A stretch of 64,000 nucleotides of DNA from Microvirga massiliensis (GCF_001006805.1 NZ_LN811365.1:103019-167018); one strand, 5' to 3'. Numbered from the stretch's first letter, positions 9,394 to 17,712 are shown. A program made the numbers and translations. The notes: a model not told the origin generated them from the letters alone.

Positions 9394-9423
9394 GGGGGCG
9401 AGAGCCGCAGAGGGAAACGCCCG

Positions 9424-11112
9424 TCAGGGCTTGTTGCCGTCGGTCCGCCCCAGCAGTCGCGCGAACTCCGCCTCGATCTCTTCGACCGAGAATGGATCGC
9501 TCGCGGAGCGCGGGGAGGGCGCGGAGGCCGGCGCCGGAGGAGGCGGTGCGCTCGGCTTCGAGGCCATCGCTGCGGCGACCGGATCCGGTGCCGGTTTCTC
9601 GGGCGGCGTGGCGGCCGGACCGGACTCGGGTTTCGAAGGACCATGCGTCTCGCCGGTATCCTTCGAGCCGACGGTGCTCGGAGCCTCCGGCTCCTCCACC
9701 CGAGCACGTTCGGATGCGGGCGCAGCCTTGCCTTCAGCTGGGACTACCGGTGCTTGAGCCTCCGGGGCAGGCTTGGCGGGTTCCGCGGGCCGGGCAGGCA
9801 TCACGAATCCCGGCGATCCCGCAGGCGCCGGACGGTGAGGTCCGGAAGGAGCCGGCGCCGCGGCAGGCGGTTGCGGGCGAGGCGACAGAACCGGACCCTG
9901 CGCGGGTCCCGCTTCCTGTCGCGTGGGTCGTGGGCCCGCTCGGTCCGGCGGAGGCGGAGCCGCTGAAACCGGGCCCGGTGCCGGCACTCCCGGAGAAGGC
10001 GCAGGGCCAGCGCTCTGGTCAGGGGCTGGCGGAGTCCTGACCGGCGGTGGAGATACACGCCCCGCGGGTGGTGCCGCATCGGCGCGACCGGCCGGGGCGC
10101 TCGGAGCAGGCTCGCGCAAATCGTCGCGGACCGGTCCCCGGTCAGGTTCGGGCGGGCGGGGCTGAGCCTCCCCGCCTGCGGGCCGCGTCGGCCGCCTGAG
10201 GGCCTCCTCGAGCTGACGTGCCATATCGGACAGAATCGCGGCGTCGGGGCCGCGAACCGGGCGCGCCGGAGGCGTGGGGCTCGGCTCGTCGACTGCCGGG
10301 CTCGGCGGCCGCGGGCCGGAAGGCCCGCCCTCTCGAGGCGCCCGGCCGGGGGTGCCGCCCATGCGGTCCTGCGGGAGGTTGGTGGCCCGAAGTACCGGCT
10401 GCACGGGAGGCCGCTGAGGGGGGGCTGCCACAGGCTCGGGAGCCGGCGCCGGAGGAACGGCCGGGCGCAACCCAGGCTCGACACTCGGCGGAGGAGCTTC
10501 ATTTCGCCGGTTGGCGGCGGGACGCAGCGGCGTCACTGATGCCGGACCTGCGACGATCTGGTCGGGCTTGAGCACCGGCTCGCGCCGGGGCGGTACTGTT
10601 GGCTCGGGAGCGTTGACGACAGGAACGGGAGCTTTCTCGGGTGTCGGCACCTGATCGAGAGCGGCGCCGAGATGGCCGGCCGGCTGATTCTCGAGAGCCG
10701 GGCGAACGGCCTGTTCGACCTGCGGGCGGCTCGGAGCTTCCGGAGGCCGCTCGAAGGAGGGCTCGAGGCGCTCGACGGAGGCCTCGCCGGGGGCGGATGG
10801 AAGCCGGGCGCCGGCCGCCCTGATAATGTTCGTCTCGACGACGAGGTCGTTCGGGCCGCCGATCAGCAGGAGATGCTCGACGTTGTCGCGTCGCAGGAGG
10901 ATCAGCTGACGCTGGCGGTCCAGGTCATAGATGTCGACGACGCCGAGCCGCGGCTGGCGGGCGCGGCCGCGATCCTGTCCTGGCAGCATCAATCGACCTC
11001 CGCCGTATTTCCGCATGAGCCACCCCATCAGGGCGAGGAGCACGAGGATGATCGCGAAGGCGATGACGTACCAGGCAGCCTGCGAGGCTTCGATTCCGAA
11101 TCGGGACAACAC
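9424..11112 (-). CDS. fliO: FliO-like flagellar assembly protein with long Pro-rich tail
   Basis: The product (562 aa from a GTG start) opens MLSRFGIEASQ, one membrane span (AWYVIAFAIILVLLALMGWLM), then the short FliO cytosolic fold with RLGVVDIYDLDRQRQLILLR and HLLLIGGPNDLVVETNII. FliO assists assembly of the FliP/Q/R export gate. The remaining ~440 residues are low-complexity, rich in Pro, Ala, Gly, Arg and Glu, and end with SDPFSVEEIEAEFARLLGR. Typical FliO proteins are about 100-150 residues, so the tail is the odd part. An upstream in-frame start at 11199 exists but would place 29 non-conserved residues before the span. The gene diverges from flgB. Confidence 0.82.
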   Translation of the reverse strand: MLSRFGIEASQAAWYVIAFAIILVLLALMGWLMRKYGGGRLMLPGQDRGRARQPRLGVVDIYDLDRQRQLILLRRDNVEHLLLIGGPNDLVVETNIIRAAGARLPSAPGEASVERLEPSFERPPEAPSRPQVEQAVRPALENQPAGHLGAALDQVPTPEKAPVPVVNAPEPTVPPRREPVLKPDQIVAGPASVTPLRPAANRRNEAPPPSVEPGLRPAVPPAPAPEPVAAPPQRPPVQPVLRATNLPQDRMGGTPGRAPREGGPSGPRPPSPAVDEPSPTPPARPVRGPDAAILSDMARQLEEALRRPTRPAGGEAQPRPPEPDRGPVRDDLREPAPSAPAGRADAAPPAGRVSPPPVRTPPAPDQSAGPAPSPGVPAPGPVSAAPPPPDRAGPRPTRQEAGPAQGPVLSPRPQPPAAAPAPSGPHRPAPAGSPGFVMPARPAEPAKPAPEAQAPVVPAEGKAAPASERARVEEPEAPSTVGSKDTGETHGPSKPESGPAATPPEKPAPDPVAAAMASKPSAPPPPAPASAPSPRSASDPFSVEEIEAEFARLLGRTDGNKP

Positions 11113-11263
11113 GTTGAACTCTCGAGACCGAATGTGAGGGGGTGGCAAGCCATCCCGGGTTGCCGTCAGGGCGGAGCCGGCGGAGTTGTAGCACGGCAAC
11201 TCCTACCGGACGCAATGCGCTTAACTCATCGTCAATATGGAAGTCATGAGGAATTTCGTCGAC

Positions 11264-11280
11264 TTAACCAGACATTAACC
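11264..11280. promoter_or_regulatory. CtrA box upstream of flgB / fliO
   Basis: The sequence TTAACCAGACATTAACC fits the full CtrA site TTAA-N7-TTAAC exactly, and its right half extends to TTAACCAT, the known half-site. It lies 45 bp upstream of the flgB start and about 150 bp upstream of the divergent fliO start. A further TTAAC half-site is at 11221. CtrA controls early flagellar genes in alphaproteobacteria; its kinase CckA is encoded 3.7 kb downstream. Confidence 0.7.
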
Positions 11281-11324
11281 ATGTACCCGGCAAAACCTGC
11301 CGTGCCGGGGCAGGGATTTGAGCC

Positions 11325-11726
11325 GTGACTGTATCCAATCTTCCATTGATCGCCATGCTGAAGACGCGGATGCATTGGCACCAGGCCCGGCAGAAAGTGC
11401 TGGCCGAAAACGTCTCGAATTCGGACACGCCCGGATTTGCCCCACGCGATCTGGCCGAGCTTCGCTTCACGGCTCGAGGGCAGCCGAGCGGCGGAAACCT
11501 TCCCATCGTCCGCACCGCCTCGGCCCATCTGGCGGGTGAGGCCAGCCGGCCGGGCGAAAGCGAAATTCCCGCAGGTCGATTCGAGACCCGGCCGAGCGGC
11601 AACGCGGTCAGCCTTGAAGAGGAAATGCTCAAGGCTTCCCAGAACCAGGCCGACTTCCAGCTTGCAACGTCACTCTACCAGAAGAGCCTGCAGATGCTGC
11701 GTATCGCAGCCGGCCGCGGCCGATAG
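11325..11726 (+). CDS. flgB: Flagellar proximal rod protein FlgB
   Basis: FlgB forms the proximal rod in the periplasm and leaves by the flagellar export gate without a cleaved signal. The 133-residue product has the rod-family N-terminus (LPLIAMLKTRMHWHQARQ, then VLAENVSNSDTPGFAPRDL) with the conserved N-A/S-D-T-P-G-F/Y motif, and an amphipathic C-terminus (MLKASQNQADFQLATSLYQK). The start is GTG. It is the first gene of a plus-strand run flgB-flgC-fliE-fliQ-fliR-flhB and has a CtrA box 45 bp upstream. Confidence 0.95.
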   Translation: MTVSNLPLIAMLKTRMHWHQARQKVLAENVSNSDTPGFAPRDLAELRFTARGQPSGGNLPIVRTASAHLAGEASRPGESEIPAGRFETRPSGNAVSLEEEMLKASQNQADFQLATSLYQKSLQMLRIAAGRGR

Positions 11727-11737
11727 AGAGGTGGGTC

Positions 11738-12148
11738 ATGGATTTTCTGAAGACGATCTCGATCGCCGCATCCGGCCTGCGCGCCCAATCGGGCCGCATG
11801 CGCGTCGTCGCCGAGAATATCGCGAACGCAGATTCCACGGCGGAGCGGCCCGGCGCGGATCCCTATCGCCGCAAGGTCGTGACCTTTCAGCGCCACTTCG
11901 ACCGCGAGTTGGAGGCCAGCACGGTCGCGCTTGGCCGGACGCGCCCGGATACCAGTCCGTTCCGGACTCGGCACGAGCCCGGGCACCCTGCCGCGGATGC
12001 GAGCGGACAGGTCAAGCTCCCCAACATCAATCCCATGATCGAGGCCATGGACATGCGGGAGGCCCAGCGAAGCTATGAGGCAAACCTCAATCTCATCACC
12101 GCGACTCGGCGCATGATCTCGCGCACCATCGAGATCCTCCGCGCCTGA
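11738..12148 (+). CDS. flgC: Flagellar proximal rod protein FlgC
   Basis: A 136-residue rod protein, 11 bp after flgB, preceded by AGAGGTGGGTC. The N-terminus MDFLKTISIAASGLRAQSGR and VVAENIANADST is the typical rod/hook motif (SGLxAQ...ENIANxxT), and the C-terminus NPMIEAMDMREAQRSYEAN followed by LNLITATRRMISRTIEI is the paired amphipathic helix. It polymerises with FlgB and FlgF in the rod. Length fits the family. Confidence 0.96.
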   Translation: MDFLKTISIAASGLRAQSGRMRVVAENIANADSTAERPGADPYRRKVVTFQRHFDRELEASTVALGRTRPDTSPFRTRHEPGHPAADASGQVKLPNINPMIEAMDMREAQRSYEANLNLITATRRMISRTIEILRA

Positions 12149-12159
12149 CGAGAATTGCC

Positions 12160-12537
12160 ATGACCCCCACTTCGATCGCGGCTGCGACCTACGCCGCCAA
12201 TCAGGGAATTTCCAAGGAGACGATCATGCCGACGAATTCGTTTGCGGCTGCGGCTTATGCCGCGGGCCAGAATCTTGCCTCCGGGGTCCGGCGCCCCGAT
12301 GGTGCCGCTGCCACCGAGGGACAGTCCTTCGGCGCGCTTCTGAGCGGTGCCGTCGGAAGCGTCGCAGAAGCCGGGAAGGCGGCCGAGGCGCAGGCGCTCG
12401 CCGCCGCAGGTGGCCGTGCGGATGTCGTCGACGTCGTGACTGCGGTGGCCGAGAGCGAAGCCGCGCTCGAAACCCTCGTCGCCGTCCGCGACCGGGTGAT
12501 CGCGGCCTACGAGGATATCATGCGGATGCCGATCTGA
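12160..12537 (+). CDS. fliE: Flagellar hook-basal body protein FliE
   Basis: FliE connects the MS ring and export gate to the rod. The 125-residue product has a variable Ala-rich N-terminus, then QSFGALLSGAVGSVAEAGKA, and the conserved tail DVVTAVAESEAALETLVAVR followed by DRVIAAYEDIMRMPI. An internal ATG (12229, MPTNSFAAAAYAAG) preceded by an AAGGAG-like site (AAGGAGACGATC) is a serious alternative start; it would give 102 aa, closer to the usual FliE length. The gene follows flgC by 11 bp. Confidence 0.92.
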   Translation: MTPTSIAAATYAANQGISKETIMPTNSFAAAAYAAGQNLASGVRRPDGAAATEGQSFGALLSGAVGSVAEAGKAAEAQALAAAGGRADVVDVVTAVAESEAALETLVAVRDRVIAAYEDIMRMPI

Positions 12538-12637
12538 CGGCGATCGGCCTGCCGCCATAGAAGATCGATGATCCGAGGGCGCTCGCCCTCGGTTCCGCCG
12601 CCCCGACACATCATCCCTAAAAGCAAGGACATCGGAC

Positions 12638-12904
12638 ATGGGCGGGCTGGCCGTCATCGAAATCGCCCGAGACGGTATCTTCACCTTCTTCAAGGTGGCC
12701 GGTCCCCTGATGCTCGTCGCGCTCGTCATCGGATTCTCGGTCTCGCTCCTTCAGGCGCTTACGCAGATCCAGGAGCAGACCCTGATCTATGTGCCCAAGA
12801 TCCTGGCAGTCTTCGTGGCGATGCTGCTGATGCTGCCGTTCATCGGGGACGCCATGGCGGGCTATATGGCCCGCATCGCCGCCCGGATCGTCACCGGTGG
12901 TTGA
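12638..12904 (+). CDS. fliQ: Flagellar export gate protein FliQ
   Basis: FliQ is a two-span membrane subunit of the flagellar export gate. The 88-residue product has both spans (LMLVALVIGFSVSLLQALTQ and ILAVFVAMLLMLPFIGDAM) and the conserved loop TQIQEQTLIYVPK. Length and the position between fliE and fliR are typical. The C-terminus MAGYMARIAARIVTGG is ordinary. Confidence 0.96.
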   Translation: MGGLAVIEIARDGIFTFFKVAGPLMLVALVIGFSVSLLQALTQIQEQTLIYVPKILAVFVAMLLMLPFIGDAMAGYMARIAARIVTGG

Positions 12905-12964
12905 GAAACGGGTGCCGTCCAGGATCAAGGGAGCGCGCGCGCATTCCTGCTGCCGTTACCGCCC

Positions 12965-13720
12965 GTGACCTTTCCGATCGCCGAACTCCCCACTGCCTTC
13001 ATGCTGACCTTCGCGCGGGTCGGGACGCTCGTCATGCTGATGCCGGGACTCGGGGAGCAGCTCATCGCGCCCCGGGCGCGGCTCGGCTTCGCCCTCCTGC
13101 TCTCGCTCGTTCTTTTCCCGCTCGTGCGCACGTTCCTGCCCGCGGCCGGGGATGCGGCCGCGATAGTCGGAGTTCTCATCGGCGAGATAGCCGTCGGTCT
13201 CCTTATCGGCCTCGCTCTGCGAATGGTGGTTGGCGCCCTGCAGACGGCCGGAACCATCATCGCGCAGCAGCTCGGGCTTTCCTTCGCGATGTCCGTCGAT
13301 CCTGCGATGGGTGGCCAGCAGGCAGCGATCGGCAATCTCCTGACGCTCCTCGGGATCGCCGTCATCTTCGCGGCGGACCTCCACCACGTTGCGATCGCGG
13401 CGATCCGCGATTCCTATGCGCTTCTCCCGCCCGCCGGGACGCTGGTGACGGGAGATGCGGCGAACCTCGCGGTTCGCGCTGCGGCTCTCGGATTTTCGCT
13501 CGCGGTGCAGATCAGCGCGCCGTTCATCGTCTTTGCAATTCTCTTCAATGTCGGGCTCGGCGTCCTCTCGCGATTGATGCCGTCGCTTCAGGTGTTCTTC
13601 CTGGCGATGCCCGCGACCATTCTGGTCGGAATGCTCATCCTGCTCGCTTCCCTCGGAGTGATGATGAACGTCTTCGTTACCGAACTCGGAGCATTTTTGA
13701 ATCAGTTTGTGAGCCGGTAA
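12965..13720 (+). CDS. fliR: Flagellar export gate protein FliR
   Basis: FliR is a multi-span membrane subunit of the export gate. The 251-residue product starts with GTG and shows FMLTFARVGTLVMLMPGLGE, several spans, and GTIIAQQLGLSFAMSVDPAM, a family landmark. It ends FLNQFVSR-stop. The bases from the last FliR codons onward are repeated twice more before flhB (see 13707-13835). Confidence 0.95.
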   Translation: MTFPIAELPTAFMLTFARVGTLVMLMPGLGEQLIAPRARLGFALLLSLVLFPLVRTFLPAAGDAAAIVGVLIGEIAVGLLIGLALRMVVGALQTAGTIIAQQLGLSFAMSVDPAMGGQQAAIGNLLTLLGIAVIFAADLHHVAIAAIRDSYALLPPAGTLVTGDAANLAVRAAALGFSLAVQISAPFIVFAILFNVGLGVLSRLMPSLQVFFLAMPATILVGMLILLASLGVMMNVFVTELGAFLNQFVSR

Positions 13721-13835
13721 CCACTCATGGACGAGCGCACTTCGCGAGACGTTAACCGGATCGTGAGCCAGTGGCCGCCCATGGAGAATACTACTCGAGA
13801 CGTTAACCAGTTCGTGATCCGGTAGCCGATCATGG
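13707..13835 (+). repeat. Threefold imperfect repeat of the fliR/flhB junction
   Basis: Three related units of about 51-53 bases start at 13707, 13760 and 13811. Each contains YCGTGAKCCRG or TTGTGAGCCGG (the FliR end codons), then a CATGG (ATG at 13727, 13781 and 13832), and the first two end GAGACGTTAACC. The third ATG is the flhB start. The units have diverged, so the event is not very recent. GTTAACC inside units 1 and 2 also matches a CtrA half-site. Confidence 0.75.
13727..13825 (+). CDS. Possible 32-codon frame created by the junction repeats
   Basis: The first repeated ATG opens a frame reading MDERTSRDVNRIVSQW, PPMENTTRDVNQFVIR and TAG. It is internally repetitive (TSRDVNRIV / TTRDVNQFV) because it runs through two repeat units, and its end copies the FliR C-terminus NQFVSR. 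It overlaps nothing and stops 6 bp before flhB. No family is recognised and translation is unproven; it may only be a by-product of the duplication. Confidence 0.25.
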   Translation: MDERTSRDVNRIVSQWPPMENTTRDVNQFVIR

Positions 13836-14899
13836 CCGAGAACACCGAGCAGGACGATCGCACGGAAGAGCCGACGCAGCGTAAGCTCGACGAGGCGATC
13901 AAGCGCGGCGACGTCGCCAAGAGCGTGGAGATCAACACGCTCTTCGTTCTGGCGGCCTTCACCCTCGGCGTCATGCTTCTCTCGCCATCCCTGTCACGCA
14001 ATCTCGCTCTCGACCTGCGCGGCTATCTCATGAACGCGCACCTCGTCCCGCAGGATGGCGCAGGCCTGCTCGCAGTGGCCCGGAATGCGTTGATGGTCGC
14101 CTTCGCAGCACTGCTCCTTCCCGCAGCCGCCCTGTCGGTTGCGGGACTGATGGGCGGCGCCCTACAGCATCGTCCGCTTTGGACGATGCATCCTCTGAAG
14201 CCGCAGTTCAGCCGCGTTTCCCCGATGTCGGGCCTGAAGCGCATCTTCGGTCGCGAGGCCCTCGTCCAATTCCTCAAGGGGCTCCTGAAGATTACGACGG
14301 TCGGCAGCGTTGCTGCGCTCGTCATCTGGGGGGAGTGGCATCGGCTCGAGAGCCTCATCCGGACCGAACCCGCGGGTCTTCTACCGGAACTCCTGGCTCT
14401 GACCTTGAAGCTCCTGAGCGGCGTCTGCGTGATCTTCGCCTTTCTCGCGATCGGAGACGCGATCTATCAGCGGCTCAACTGGCTCAGGCGCCAGCGGATG
14501 ACGAAGCGGGAGCTGAAGGAGGAATACAAGGAGACCGAGGGCAATCCGGAGATCAAGGCCAAGCTCAAGCAGATCCGGAGCGCCCGGGTGAAGCGGCGCA
14601 TGATGGCTGCCGTGCCGACCGCAACCGTGGTCATCACGAACCCGACCCACTATGCCGTCGCCCTGCGCTACGAGCGCGGGATGGCGGCTCCGGTCTGTGT
14701 CGCCAAGGGAGTGGACGATCTGGCGCTCCGCATCCGGGAGGTTGCCGCCGAACTCCGGATTGCGGTTGTCGAGAACCCGCCGCTGGCCCGCGCCCTCCAT
14801 GCGACCGTACGAATCGACGACGAGATTCCCGTGGAGCACTACAAGGCCGTTGCCGAAGTCATCGGAGCGATCTTGCGGCTCCGGCGCCGTCCGGCTTAA
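13832..14899 (+). CDS. flhB: Flagellar export switch protein FlhB
   Basis: FlhB is the export-gate subunit that switches substrate specificity after self-cleavage. The 355-residue product has the charged N-terminus (DDRTEEPTQRKLDEAIKRGD), four membrane spans, and the C-terminal cytosolic domain with the autocleavage site NPTH (VVITNPTHYAVALRYERGM). Length is normal. It closes the plus-strand flagellar run; cckA follows. Confidence 0.96.
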   Translation: MAENTEQDDRTEEPTQRKLDEAIKRGDVAKSVEINTLFVLAAFTLGVMLLSPSLSRNLALDLRGYLMNAHLVPQDGAGLLAVARNALMVAFAALLLPAAALSVAGLMGGALQHRPLWTMHPLKPQFSRVSPMSGLKRIFGREALVQFLKGLLKITTVGSVAALVIWGEWHRLESLIRTEPAGLLPELLALTLKLLSGVCVIFAFLAIGDAIYQRLNWLRRQRMTKRELKEEYKETEGNPEIKAKLKQIRSARVKRRMMAAVPTATVVITNPTHYAVALRYERGMAAPVCVAKGVDDLALRIREVAAELRIAVVENPPLARALHATVRIDDEIPVEHYKAVAEVIGAILRLRRRPA

Positions 14900-14940
14900 C
14901 GCTAATGGGGCAATTCCGACAGGTGGATTCCGGCTGCCGG

Positions 14941-17529
14941 ATGAGTCTTGATCCGCAAGGGACTGTTTCGGCCCCCGAGGCCCCGAGAGGCTCCGCTTTT
15001 TCCATGGCTCAAGAGAGCAACACCTCAGGCGCGGCGATCGACCGGTCCGAACGCCCCGGTCATATCGGCCTGGTGCTGCTCGTGATCGGCGTTCTGGTCG
15101 GCGCCGTCGTCGGAATCCAGCTTCTTGGCCGCGGCCAGGCGACGCCGTTGATCCTCGGGCTGCTGGCCTTCTTCGCCATGGCCGGGATCTTCTTCCTGCT
15201 TGCAGCAGCGATCGGCGTCGTCCAGTTCGCGGGTCAGGTCGCCCGGAACGATACGACCAAGCTGATCGCCGACACGGCAGCGGAGGGGCTGGTCGTCGTC
15301 GACGACGATGGGCGGATCATCTACGCGAACGAGACCTATCTCGCCCTGGCAGGCTCGAAAGCCGGCGAAGTCCGCACCGTCGAGCGGCTTTTCACGGGGG
15401 CGCCCGAGGTTTCCGAAGCGATCTATCGCCTCGCACAGGCCGCGAGAGAGCACCGCAACGCGGCGGAGGAGATCCGCCTTTCGCCGTCTCTCGATGGGAT
15501 CCACGAGTTCGGCTGGTACCGCGTGCGCGTCCGCCCGCTGGTGCGGCCCGGGCAGCGCACCGTCGCGATGTGGATCGTCGCCGACGTCACGCATGAGCGC
15601 GAGCGGCAGGAGAACGTCTTCCAGGAGCTCCAGCACGCGATCGACTATCTCGACCACGCTCCTGCCGGCTTCCTTTCGGTCGATCCGGACGGCTCGATCG
15701 TCTACCTCAACGCGACCCTCGCGTCCTGGCTCGATTACGATCTCGCTCAGGTCGGCTCGGGCGGGCTGACGCTCTCCGACGTCCTTCCCCGCAACGTCGT
15801 CGATCTCATGACGTCGTTCTCCGGCGAGTCCGGGAGCGTGCGGACGGAGCCCTTCGATCTCGATCTCCGCCGGCGCAACGGCCAGCTTCTGCCGGTCCGC
15901 CTCTACCACCGCGTCGCTTTCGGCCAGGACGGACGACCCGGTCCGTCGCGGACCCTGGTCCTCAACCGCTCACCGGGCCTCGACGTCGACGAGAAGCAGC
16001 GTGCCGCCGAGGTCCGCTTCGCCCGCTTCTTCAACAACACCCCGATTGCGATTGCCACGGTGGACGGCTCAGGGCGCATCCTGCAGTCGAACGCATCCTT
16101 CAGCCAGCTGTTCGGGGCTTCCGTTCGGGCCGGCGAGGGCGAAGGCACATCGCTCCAGCAGGCCTTCCGGCAGGAAGAGGCGCCCCAGTTCGAAGCCGTC
16201 CTGCGGGCAGCGGCCGAGAGCCCGAGCGATATCCCGCCCCTCGAGCTTCACCTGCGCGGCGAGGAAGGCCGCTCGGTGCGCATCTGGGTGGCCCCGGTCA
16301 GCGCGGCCGATGAGGCCGACGAGAGGGCGATCGTCTACGCGCTCGACACCACCGACCTCCGGACGGTCCAGGAGCAGCTCGCCCAGGCCCAGAAGATGAA
16401 CGCCGTCGGCCAGCTCGCGGGCGGCGTTGCGCACGACTTCAACAACGTCCTCCAAGCCATTATCGGTTATTGCGATCTTCTGCTCGCCAACCATCGGCCG
16501 ACGGATCCGTCCTTCCAGGACATCATGCAGATCAAGCAGAACGCGAACCGGGCGGCGGGTCTCGTCCGCCAGCTCCTCGCGTTCTCCCGGCGCCAGACCC
16601 TGATGCCGGAGGTGCTGAACCTGAACGACCGGCTCAGCGACCTGCACATCCTGCTCCGCCGCCTGCTCGGAGAGCGCGTCGAGCTGACCTTCAACCATGC
16701 GCGCGACCTCTGGTTCGTGAAGGCGGACGTGAACCAGTTCGAGCAGGTGGTCATGAACCTGGCGGTGAACGCCCGGGACGCGATGCCGGAAGGCGGCAAG
16801 CTGAACGTGCGCACGGCAAATGTCACCGCCGCCGAAGCGGCCCGCCTCCAGGTCACCGGGATGCCGCCGGCCGATTACGTGCTCGTCGAAGTCTCGGATA
16901 CCGGGACCGGGATGCCTCCCGAGGTCGTCGAAAAGATCTTCGAGCCGTTCTTCACCACGAAGGAGGTCGGGAAAGGCACGGGACTCGGACTCTCGACGGT
17001 GTTCGGGATCATCAAGCAGTCCGGCGGCTTCATCGACGTCGACTCGACGCCGGGTGAGGGAACGACCTTCAGCATCTATCTTCCGCGCCATGTGCCGGAG
17101 GAGGTCGAGGCGGCTCCGGAGACGGCCGATGCCGAGCGCAAGCCCGCGGCCGACCTGACAGGGCAGGGCACGATCCTTCTGGTCGAGGACGAGGACCCCG
17201 TGCGGGCCGTGAATGCACGCGCGCTCTCCGCGCGCGGCTATACCGTCCTCGAGGCCGCGTCCGGCGTCGAGGCGCTGCAGATCATCGCCGAGCGGGGGAC
17301 ACCGGTGGACCTCGTCGTCTCCGACGTGGTCATGCCCGAGATGGACGGCCCGACCCTCCTGGGCGAATTGCGCAAGCGGCACCCGGACCTGAAGGTGATC
17401 TTCGTGTCCGGCTATGCCGAGGACGCCTTCCGGAAGAACCTGCCGGAAGGCGAGGATTTCAATTTCCTCGCCAAGCCGTTCAGCCTACGCCAGCTGGTCG
17501 AGGTCGTGAAACAGGTCATGGAGAGCTGA
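14941..17529 (+). CDS. cckA: Hybrid histidine kinase CckA
   Basis: CckA feeds phosphate through ChpT to CtrA, the cell-cycle regulator that also drives flagellar genes. From this start the product has 862 aa: two N-terminal membrane spans (about residues 40-100), PAS domains (IADTAAEGLVVVDDDGRIIY; APAGFLSVDPDGSIVYLNA; a third near FFNNTPIAIATVDGSG), the kinase H-box GGVAHDFNN (His about 498), the ATPase N and G boxes (VVMNLAVNARDAMP, GTGLGLSTVFGI) and a receiver domain with the phosphoacceptor in VVSDVVMPEMDG (Asp about 795). ATGs at 14905 and 15004 are also in frame; none has a strong ribosome site. Confidence 0.93.
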   Translation: MSLDPQGTVSAPEAPRGSAFSMAQESNTSGAAIDRSERPGHIGLVLLVIGVLVGAVVGIQLLGRGQATPLILGLLAFFAMAGIFFLLAAAIGVVQFAGQVARNDTTKLIADTAAEGLVVVDDDGRIIYANETYLALAGSKAGEVRTVERLFTGAPEVSEAIYRLAQAAREHRNAAEEIRLSPSLDGIHEFGWYRVRVRPLVRPGQRTVAMWIVADVTHERERQENVFQELQHAIDYLDHAPAGFLSVDPDGSIVYLNATLASWLDYDLAQVGSGGLTLSDVLPRNVVDLMTSFSGESGSVRTEPFDLDLRRRNGQLLPVRLYHRVAFGQDGRPGPSRTLVLNRSPGLDVDEKQRAAEVRFARFFNNTPIAIATVDGSGRILQSNASFSQLFGASVRAGEGEGTSLQQAFRQEEAPQFEAVLRAAAESPSDIPPLELHLRGEEGRSVRIWVAPVSAADEADERAIVYALDTTDLRTVQEQLAQAQKMNAVGQLAGGVAHDFNNVLQAIIGYCDLLLANHRPTDPSFQDIMQIKQNANRAAGLVRQLLAFSRRQTLMPEVLNLNDRLSDLHILLRRLLGERVELTFNHARDLWFVKADVNQFEQVVMNLAVNARDAMPEGGKLNVRTANVTAAEAARLQVTGMPPADYVLVEVSDTGTGMPPEVVEKIFEPFFTTKEVGKGTGLGLSTVFGIIKQSGGFIDVDSTPGEGTTFSIYLPRHVPEEVEAAPETADAERKPAADLTGQGTILLVEDEDPVRAVNARALSARGYTVLEAASGVEALQIIAERGTPVDLVVSDVVMPEMDGPTLLGELRKRHPDLKVIFVSGYAEDAFRKNLPEGEDFNFLAKPFSLRQLVEVVKQVMES

Positions 17530-17697
17530 AAACGACCCTGGCGGATTGATGATCCAGCAGGAGCGGGAATTGTGCCGGAATCGGCATCTTGCGGATCGAA
17601 AATCAGTGGCGTTTTCAGTCTCTTACGCCTGCGGCAGGAAGTCCCGCAATGGCTGGTGATAATGTCGTCCTGGCCCGGCTCGGGCCCTTGCAAATGA

Positions 17698-17712
17698 GAA
17701 CAAAACGAATAC
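17698..17712 (+). promoter_or_regulatory. Candidate weak LexA (SOS) box upstream of recA
   Basis: GAACAAAACGAATAC resembles the alphaproteobacterial LexA site GAAC-N7-GAAC: the left half is perfect and the A-rich spacer is typical, but the right half reads ATAC. It lies about 65 bp upstream of the recA start, a sensible operator position. The mismatch keeps confidence low. Confidence 0.35.

Noticed and set aside
14179..14940. Open frame continuing upstream of cckA through flhB
   Set aside because: This part is out of frame with flhB, whose NPTH domain is clear, and the translation is low-complexity. CckA must start near 14.9-15.0 kb.
17525..17619. Inverted repeat CTGAAAACG / CGTTTTCAG after the cckA stop
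   Set aside because: The arms are only nine bases and about 78 bases apart, with no T run, so it is a poor terminator and probably chance.
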